NCBI GenBank assembly: GCA_964617665.1
Contig: CAZUAH010000419.1
Span: 1-12,288, forward strand
Length of the DNA stretch: 12,288 nt
Direction of reading: 5' to 3'
From: JADHUC01 sp964617665
GTDB lineage: Bacteria > Planctomycetota > Planctomycetia > Pirellulales > Pirellulaceae
The translations under genes were made by a program, and so were the position numbers. This document shows positions 7,211 to 12,288 of the stretch, in pieces. The notes under the pieces are model-generated. The model saw only the letters and a list, made by a program, of their open reading frames with translations. It was not told where the DNA came from and searched no databases. Numbering within the stretch: the stretch's first letter is position 1; each line of letters opens with the position of its first letter.

Positions 7211-8458
7211 TCAGGAGCCACCACGTTCCTTCTCCTGAAACAGCAGAATCGTCGCTCCGACTTGGACCTGGTCGTTACTCCTCAGGCGAACTCGAGAAAC
7301 AGGCCGACTGTTGACCAGCGTCCCCGTACCGGACTGCAGATCCTCAAGCTCGTAGCCACCCGCAACCGTATGTATCGCGGCGTGCCGCGGACCGACCTGT
7401 GGGTCCTTGAATAAGTAGATCTCGCACTGAGGTGAACTGCCCAGATAGGTCGGATTCTTGTAGATGATAAACTGCTTGCCCGCAATCAGCCCTCCCACGA
7501 CACGCAGCCATCCGCTCTTGGCCACATTCTCGATCAGCCCCGTGCCGACACCAGCCACAACGCCAATCGCAACGATCGCGACACAGCGACTGAGTACGCC
7601 GCTGTCGGTAACCATGGCTATGGGATCGAATAGCAATCCGCCAAACAAGCCACCAAGGAAACCGCCCGCCAAGCCGATCCCAAACCGCTTCCAGCTCCTA
7701 AGCACAACACCAGGCGCAATGGCGAGGAATACCCCAAGCACTGCCCAGCCGAGCATTCTGGCGATGATCTGTTTGACGGAAGCCTCGCCGCCGCCTCCCA
7801 ACATGCTGTACAGGATGTTGGCTGCGATACCGCCCACGGCTCCACCGATAAGCCCAAGTACTGAGGCGACAGAACCATTGACAACAACGCCTCGCCAATT
7901 CCGCCCTGTGACGTGATCGGCAATGGCCAGCGAGATCGCAATGGTCACTCCGACGGAAAAGAACAGCATGGATGTTCCTATGAGACCTGTGATCGTATCC
8001 TTGCCAGCCATTGCTGAGATGCGGCGGTCCTTTTCGGCATCGTCAAGCGATTCGTCGGTCAAGATCGCCACGTAGGGATTGTCCCCGTACTCCACTCCGA
8101 GCTCATCGGTAAGTCGCTGTGCCTCGGCTTCCGTGATTTCGCCTCGGGCCAATTGCATTTCGATTTGTTCGTAGTGGTAGAAGAACTCCCCGGCCGCTTC
8201 CCGTCTATCCGGAAAAACGACCATCGCCATTTCACCAAGAAACCAGGCCAGAATGCCACCGGCCAAACCGAACAGAGCCATGTACACAATCGCATTGCGC
8301 AAGAGAGAGCCGCCTTGTCGTTTCCCTGGAAGCGGAGGCGGCCCCTGCTGACGCTGGTGGTCCTGAGCTCGACCGAGCATTTCCTGCTGCTTGATCTTGA
8401 GATCGACCTCGGGGGAGTTCATCTCTTCCCAGGAGACGCGGATCTTTCCATCTGACAT
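7211..8458 (-). CDS. Polytopic membrane protein with C-terminal FHA domain
   Basis: The protein is 415 aa with no recognised enzyme motif. A soluble N-terminus of about 50 residues (KIRVSWEEMNSPEVDLKIKQ, then Gln/Pro-rich) precedes a hydrophobic stretch (about 52-82). A charged loop (83-153) follows, then four or five Gly/Ala/Val-rich transmembrane segments (about 155-312). Residues about 328-408 are an FHA domain: QFIIYKNPTYLGSSPQCEI, PRHAAI (358-363), GTGTLVNSRPV and LRSNDQVQVGATILLF. The PRHA turn is kept, but the phosphate-contacting Arg of the GR motif is Ser341. The start at 8458 is chosen over one 12 codons earlier because GAGGA lies 8 nt before it. Neighbours are the trypsin-like protease (38 bp upstream) and the FHA-RING gene (14 bp downstream). 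It probably serves as a membrane platform that recruits other members of the cassette. The function is unproven. Confidence 0.82.
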   Translation of the reverse strand: MSDGKIRVSWEEMNSPEVDLKIKQQEMLGRAQDHQRQQGPPPLPGKRQGGSLLRNAIVYMALFGLAGGILAWFLGEMAMVVFPDRREAAGEFFYHYEQIEMQLARGEITEAEAQRLTDELGVEYGDNPYVAILTDESLDDAEKDRRISAMAGKDTITGLIGTSMLFFSVGVTIAISLAIADHVTGRNWRGVVVNGSVASVLGLIGGAVGGIAANILYSMLGGGGEASVKQIIARMLGWAVLGVFLAIAPGVVLRSWKRFGIGLAGGFLGGLFGGLLFDPIAMVTDSGVLSRCVAIVAIGVVAGVGTGLIENVAKSGWLRVVGGLIAGKQFIIYKNPTYLGSSPQCEIYLFKDPQVGPRHAAIHTVAGGYELEDLQSGTGTLVNSRPVSRVRLRSNDQVQVGATILLFQEKERGGS

Positions 8459-8466
8459 GAAGCAGT

Positions 8467-8471
8467 TCCTC
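8467..8471 (-). promoter_or_regulatory. Ribosome binding site deciding the FHA membrane-protein start
   Basis: On the - strand GAGGA is followed by 8 nt and then the ATG at 8458. The earlier in-frame ATG at 8494 would overlap the end of the protease gene region without a comparable site. Confidence 0.65.
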
Positions 8472-8496
8472 GGATCTGCAGCTCTTTCGAGCACAG

Positions 8497-9408
8497 CTAG
8501 TCACGGGCTCGCCGAAGCAGCCCCGAAATGTCGGTCGTGAAGTCCCACGCCTCTTCATCGCGAATCAAATCGGCTCGAAAAGCGAAACTCAGGCCATAGC
8601 CTTCGGCGGGATCTACAATCATTGTGTTCACGCCCACGACTTCGCCTCGATTGTTTACAAGTGGACCGCCACTGTTACCCGGGTTGATCGGAGCACTCGT
8701 CTGCAGCAACATCCCCGATCGCTTGGCCGAGACAATCCCTTCGGTAATCGTGTAGTCCAGGCCCTTGGGATGCCCCACGGCCACGACTTGCTGTCCCGCC
8801 CGTGCCGATTCGAAGGAAGCGATGGGGCCCAATGTCTTCAGGGCGTCACTTGTGACGACAAGAAGCGCCAGATCAACGCCGTCATCACGTGCCCGACCCG
8901 CGACGTGGGCGGGCGTTGGCGGCACCACTCGGCCTCCAACCAAACAGTCTTGTGCATCGCCAACCACGTGCTTATTGGTGAGGATGAGACACCGTCCGTC
9001 GTCCTCAGCGACAACGAACCCGGTACCCATGGAATCACCGCTTTGGATCATAACCACGCTTCGCTCGGCGGTCTTGGCGATACGCTCGATCCAGGTAATT
9101 GGCTCGCGAGTGACTAGAAAGGCCAAACCGGCAAGGCATACAATCGAGACCATCGCCAGGATCACCGCGAACGCTTTCGCCAAGCGACGTCCAGTCTGCC
9201 CCTGAACGGGCAAACGCCACCAAGTCCACGCATTCCAGAGAGGAACAAGCGTGATTACTGCCAATTGCCACCGCGGCAGCGAAGTCGGGGCAGACTGCGG
9301 GACGTTTACTGTCTCCTCCAGGCCGCTTCCGGCGATCACAATCGGCTCGTCCGTCTCTGGCGATAGGTCCTCCGGTCGGATTACAATCTTTTCGCCTGAG
9401 TCTGACAT
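8497..9408 (-). CDS. Membrane-anchored trypsin-like (HtrA/DegP-type) serine protease without PDZ
   Basis: The protein is 303 aa. After an acidic N-terminus (1-46) come two hydrophobic segments (about 48-64 and 77-99) separated by a short basic loop. The S1 protease domain (about 105-275) shows the full catalytic triad in HtrA-like contexts: His147 in LTNKHVV, Asp179 in GVDLALL and Ser246 in NPGNSGGPL, with VVGVNTMI after it. The protein stops soon after the domain, so no PDZ domain is present. If both hydrophobic segments span the membrane the protease is cytoplasmic; if only the second does, it faces outward. The ATG at 9408 is chosen; an upstream TTG at 9429 would add 7 residues, and neither has a good ribosome binding site. 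Its place inside the Ubl cassette suggests it acts on conjugates or membrane clients of that pathway, but a general quality-control role remains possible. Confidence 0.85.
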   Translation of the reverse strand: MSDSGEKIVIRPEDLSPETDEPIVIAGSGLEETVNVPQSAPTSLPRWQLAVITLVPLWNAWTWWRLPVQGQTGRRLAKAFAVILAMVSIVCLAGLAFLVTREPITWIERIAKTAERSVVMIQSGDSMGTGFVVAEDDGRCLILTNKHVVGDAQDCLVGGRVVPPTPAHVAGRARDDGVDLALLVVTSDALKTLGPIASFESARAGQQVVAVGHPKGLDYTITEGIVSAKRSGMLLQTSAPINPGNSGGPLVNNRGEVVGVNTMIVDPAEGYGLSFAFRADLIRDEEAWDFTTDISGLLRRARD

Positions 9409-9478
9409 GGGTCTGCCGTATTTCGCCAATTTGGTGTTCTAAGGCCCCGCTGCTTGCCGTGCTGAATCCTGGCCTGTT

Positions 9479-10594
9479 CTATGGTGCCTCTGCGTCCGAT
9501 CGCGCGGGTACAGGTTTCTCCTTGGCAGGTGGCGGAGTGGTCTCGGGAGGAGAGCCCGAGGTGGGTAACTCCTTCTTCACTCGAGCCTCGTCACGGTCAC
9601 CGCTCCCTTCGGGAGCATCCTTCCCATCGCTGTTCGGTTGATCGCGCTCGACGGCATCCTGAGATGTGGGTTGATCCACGTCGTGAGTCTGCTCCCCCGA
9701 TGGATGATCTATCGCGTCAATTCCAACACGGTGGTCTGGTCCAGGCGAACCCGACTCCTCTGTGTCTGGTGCTTCAAGAGGCGAATGCGGGGAGATCCGG
9801 AACGGTTCTTGGATGCCCGAAGGGCTCGGGGCGTCGATACGGTCACCAAAATGCTCCCAGAGCCAGAACGCTCCAAAGGGCCAAACAATAGCTACGATCC
9901 ACAGGAGAACAACCAAGATCAACAACGCGTTCAGACGTCGTCGAATGCCATCGAGCCTCTTCGACAAGTCCGGAGTGCCTTCTGACGTGTCTTTCGAAGC
10001 AGCCACCGTCACATTCTGCAGGGCGGGGACCTCTTCGGCATCGTCTTCCACCAGAAATCTCCTTCTTACGGGGCTTCCCTTCTCCCAAACAAAAAGTCCT
10101 TCATCGCCACTGAGAGGGTCGTAGACCAGAGCCACTTGCTCCGGTGCACTGAAGAAACTCTCGTGAATGAACATGTCCATGCCCGACAGGAAGATGCCGA
10201 ATCCAGGATGTGTGTGATACCAGCCCAGAATTCGGCTGTCAGGCCATCCCTCATCGAGCACCTCGTAGATGTGATTCCAAGTGTCGCCGGTGAACGTCAC
10301 CTGCGCCGCTTGGCTACCGGCGTGGTCGCCCCGAATGAACCCCTCGAGATAAACGAAGTGGCCTTCATCATCTCGGTATCCGCGGCCAACCAAGACGCCG
10401 CACACCTCCACATCCGGATGCTGTTGACCGTGACGACGAATCGCATTCACGACGGACTGTCTGATGACGATGGGAACATGTTCACCACGATCGCCTCGGG
10501 CTGACGGGAATTCCCGCTGTGGCCAATCGGCGGCATCAACCGACGACAGGTCCGGCTCCGACGAGTCGTTTTGTGGCTCGCGTTTTACGCCCAT
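9479..10594 (-). CDS. JAB/JAMM metalloprotease with transmembrane anchor and acidic tail
   Basis: This is a predicted zinc isopeptidase that would trim the modifier precursor or remove it from targets. Of its 371 aa, about 40-185 are the MPN/JAB domain with the complete JAMM set: Glu63 (VEVCGVLVG), His127 and His129 (GWYHTHPGFG), Ser137 and Asp140 (FLSGMD). A basic stretch (SKRLDGIRRR) comes before one transmembrane helix (about 221-246), which puts the catalytic domain in the cytoplasm. Residues 250-371 form an acidic, Pro/Ser/Asp/Glu-rich, probably disordered tail on the far side of the membrane. The start codon lies inside the end of the E1 gene (10-nt overlap, ATGGGCGTAA) with GAGG 4 nt upstream, so the two are very likely translationally coupled. 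The family also includes sulfur-carrier-processing proteins, but the neighbouring E2 and RING-like genes favour a Ubl role. Confidence 0.88.
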   Translation of the reverse strand: MGVKREPQNDSSEPDLSSVDAADWPQREFPSARGDRGEHVPIVIRQSVVNAIRRHGQQHPDVEVCGVLVGRGYRDDEGHFVYLEGFIRGDHAGSQAAQVTFTGDTWNHIYEVLDEGWPDSRILGWYHTHPGFGIFLSGMDMFIHESFFSAPEQVALVYDPLSGDEGLFVWEKGSPVRRRFLVEDDAEEVPALQNVTVAASKDTSEGTPDLSKRLDGIRRRLNALLILVVLLWIVAIVWPFGAFWLWEHFGDRIDAPSPSGIQEPFRISPHSPLEAPDTEESGSPGPDHRVGIDAIDHPSGEQTHDVDQPTSQDAVERDQPNSDGKDAPEGSGDRDEARVKKELPTSGSPPETTPPPAKEKPVPARSDAEAP

Positions 10595-11808
10595 TCGACC
10601 TCGTCCTCATTGCCAATCAACGGTCCGAGCACACTGGCAGCGTCGCCCGAAAGCTCTAAACCTATCAACCGTTCGCCGACTCGCGCGAATACGATATCGA
10701 AAGCAGGAACGCCAATCTCACGAAGGCTGCGATTCATGAAAGGCTCGTCTCCGCCGATTTTGTAGAACGTCACGACCTCGCGACGGACATCCGTGCATTT
10801 GGGGCAGTAGGCTTTGTCCATACCCACACTGCCTAACGACATAAACAGCGATTCTTCGTCACCACACTGTGGACATGCCAGCTTCTCCAACACGTCGCGT
10901 CCCAACTCCAATACCACATCATCGTCGCCAAGCAGTCGGCGAGCCTCGCCGAGAAAATCCGCGACGGTGACATCCGCCGCGCAAACGTCCAGAGGAATCA
11001 CCTCGTCGAGAATCTCGTGACTGTAACAATCAGCTTTGCGCTGGTATTCGACCTGGTACGAATCGCCGCTAAGACCTTCGAATATCCACCCGCATCCCTG
11101 CATCGTGTCGAGTCCATGAACCAGCTTGATGGCTTCCTGACATTGTACACCGGCAATGATCGAGCTGATTGTCGGTGTCGTCGGAGTCCGGCCCTCCTCC
11201 ATCTCGGACCGGCTGAGCAGATTGCACGAGCGTCGCCGCTGGAGTAGTTGCCAATCGAGTTCTGACATCGTGCATTCGTAGCACGGTCCGTCCGGAACAA
11301 AAACACGGGCACAGCCCTGGATCTGTTCGATAGCACCGTCTATCCACGGCCGGTTCAGTTTCCAGCAGTTGCGGTTGATCGACAGGCGTGCCTCGCGGTT
11401 GTCCAGGCCGCCAATGATGACGTCGGCCCAGCGGTAAACGCCCAATCCGAGATCATGGACGACGTTGCCATGGAAGGAGTGAACTCGGAGTTCAGAGTAG
11501 ATATCCTTGGCGGCCCGTACCGCAATCTCTGCCTTCGGACGGCCGTTGTCATGCTCGCGGTAAAGGATAGATCGCGACAGGTTAGAGTTCTCGATGTGGT
11601 CCATGTCCGCGATCAGCAGATTTCCCCAGCCCAGCAACGCCAGATTCTTGACGATTTCGTTCCCAAGTGCTCCGGCACCGACCACAAGGGCTTTTGCGTT
11701 GGCCAATCGCTCCTGGTCCCACCAGCCGATCAAACGAAACCGTCCAAACCGGTCATCGTCTGGATCATGAGCCTCGTCTTCGGTAACGCGTATCGTCGAC
11801 TCACTCAC
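10585..11808 (-). CDS. E1/ThiF-like ubiquitin-activating-type enzyme with extra C-terminal zinc ribbon
   Basis: This enzyme would adenylate the C-terminus of the Ubl using ATP and pass it on as a thioester. Of its 407 aa, about 20-265 are the Rossmann-like ThiF/MoeB fold. It shows GAGALG (44-49), Asp68/Asp70 in ADMD, Arg79 after NLS, Lys92 in RPKAE, and Asp136 in GGLDNREAR. Zinc ligands are probably C176 and C179 (CYEC) with C261 and H264 (CYSH), a Cys-x2-His second pair where MoeB has Cys-x2-Cys. Cys195 in RRRSCNLL lies in the crossover region before TPTISSIIAGVQ and is the best candidate for the thioester cysteine. A second zinc ribbon (C312, C315, C335, C338) and about 70 more residues follow. 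The start is a GTG with GGAAGGA 9 nt upstream. It overlaps the JAB gene by 10 bp. Adenylation motifs are intact; the catalytic cysteine is inferred. Confidence 0.9.
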   Translation of the reverse strand: MSESTIRVTEDEAHDPDDDRFGRFRLIGWWDQERLANAKALVVGAGALGNEIVKNLALLGWGNLLIADMDHIENSNLSRSILYREHDNGRPKAEIAVRAAKDIYSELRVHSFHGNVVHDLGLGVYRWADVIIGGLDNREARLSINRNCWKLNRPWIDGAIEQIQGCARVFVPDGPCYECTMSELDWQLLQRRRSCNLLSRSEMEEGRTPTTPTISSIIAGVQCQEAIKLVHGLDTMQGCGWIFEGLSGDSYQVEYQRKADCYSHEILDEVIPLDVCAADVTVADFLGEARRLLGDDDVVLELGRDVLEKLACPQCGDEESLFMSLGSVGMDKAYCPKCTDVRREVVTFYKIGGDEPFMNRSLREIGVPAFDIVFARVGERLIGLELSGDAASVLGPLIGNEDEVEWA

Positions 11809-11817
11809 GGTTTCTTA

Positions 11818-11824
11818 TCCTTCC
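11818..11824 (-). promoter_or_regulatory. Ribosome binding site supporting the GTG start of the E1 gene
   Basis: GGAAGGA on the - strand is 9 nt before the GTG at 11808. This supports the non-ATG start and so the N-terminus given for the E1-like protein. Confidence 0.65.
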
Positions 11825-11967
11825 GGGGTCCTTTCTTCGGTCCAGCATCCCGCCGATTCCTTCAAGGGCGCTGAAATTCAGGTAGACCGCTGGAGATCAC
11901 TGGGTTTGCTAGGGCTTGCTGCCCGTTCGGGATCGAATTCAAGGGATTGGACGAGTTTGAGATTCGT

Positions 11968-12246
11968 TCAGATTAGACGCGTGCAGCAACCGGCCGTGAT
12001 TTCAGGTTGAAGCCTCAAGACGTCTCCTTCCTCCACGCCCGCGTCGGCAAGGCACTGATCGTCCAATAACTGCTTGCCAGACCGCTTGTGGTGGAATTTG
12101 TAGCTCAACGGCTGTCCGTCCGGTGCTGTCTGCGGAAGCTGCATTTTACCCAACAGGACGGCCAGGATCCGATTGACGGGAGCGTCGTCGGGCAATTCGA
12201 CTTCCTGGCGTTTGTTGCCAGTTGCGTCCCATACTTGACAGCTCAC
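11968..12246 (-). CDS. Ubiquitin-like (YukD-type beta-grasp) small protein, candidate modifier
   Basis: This 92-aa protein is the candidate modifier of the cassette. It has beta-grasp spacing: a first hairpin (SCQVWDATGNKRQEVELP), the helix PVNRILAVLLGKMQLP (23-38), YKFHHKRSGKQLLDD (49-63), and the closing AGVEEGDVLRLQPE (69-82). The DGQPLSYKFHH...SGKQL layout resembles YukD/EsaB-type proteins more than eukaryotic ubiquitin. The C-terminus is ITAG followed by CCTRLI. There is one Gly (86) and no Gly-Gly, so a JAB cut after Gly86 would be needed for a classical tail. The start is a GTG at 12246 without a visible ribosome binding site. The frame stays open upstream to 12277, so the true start is not certain. 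The E1 gene follows after 159 bp, in which no gene or clear promoter was seen. Confidence 0.78.
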   Translation of the reverse strand: MSCQVWDATGNKRQEVELPDDAPVNRILAVLLGKMQLPQTAPDGQPLSYKFHHKRSGKQLLDDQCLADAGVEEGDVLRLQPEITAGCCTRLI

Positions 12247-12288
12247 GCATAAATAAGGCGGCGGCGGGGGCAGGTACTAGAATAGGGG

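Noticed and set aside
7464..7916. Pro/Thr/Ala-rich open frame (150 aa) on the + strand
   Set aside because: It is the antisense of the Gly/Ala/Val-rich membrane segments of the FHA protein; the composition is a by-product of those codons.
1..12288. CRISPR array, tRNA, rRNA, integrase or insertion sequence
   Set aside because: No regularly spaced direct repeats, tRNA-like cloverleaf, rRNA segment or transposase/integrase motif was found on either strand by eye.

Overview
The window looks like a piece of a planctomycete genome, possibly metagenomic. The basis is the zinc-ribbon-bearing, oversized LepB, the recurrent short MINF...CPxCG zinc ribbons, the FHA/zinc-ribbon membrane proteins and the moderate GC. 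No rRNA or other taxonomic marker is present, so this placement is inference. The left edge (about 1-83) is a low-quality-looking G-rich run that leads straight into a copy of a dispersed palindromic repeat. This suggests that an assembly contig broke there.

Left part, + strand (378-5158): three housekeeping genes. They are a type I signal peptidase (lepB) with a zinc ribbon and a large beta-rich insertion, an LptB-type ABC ATPase with a proline-rich/basic tail, and a sodium:solute symporter with a 120-residue hydrophilic insertion. lepB and lptB are 30 bp apart and probably co-transcribed. The symporter ends convergently, 27 bp from the next gene.

Right part, - strand (12246 down to 5186): seven genes in one direction form what reads as a membrane-associated ubiquitin-like modification cassette. 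In transcription order they are: a YukD/ubiquitin-like beta-grasp protein; a ThiF/E1-like activating enzyme; a JAB/JAMM metalloprotease with one transmembrane segment (overlapping E1 by 10 bp); a membrane-anchored trypsin-like serine protease; a polytopic membrane protein with a C-terminal FHA domain; an FHA + zinc-ribbon + RING/PHD-like (C4HC3) protein with C-terminal membrane segments; and, after a 220-bp gap holding the palindromic repeat, an E2/UBC-fold protein with an intact HPN motif and catalytic-type cysteine.

Taken together, the cassette has candidates for every step: modifier, E1, E2, E3-like and deconjugase/processing peptidase. At least four of its proteins are tethered to the membrane and two carry FHA modules. 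The modifier ends in ...AGCCTRLI, not in a di-glycine, so it would need processing or use an unusual C-terminus. Comparative-genomic work has already predicted bacterial Ubl/E1/E2/JAB/RING neighbourhoods. The membrane-anchored architecture here, combined with FHA modules and a trypsin-like protease, is what deserves a closer look. All functions are inferred from motifs read by eye.
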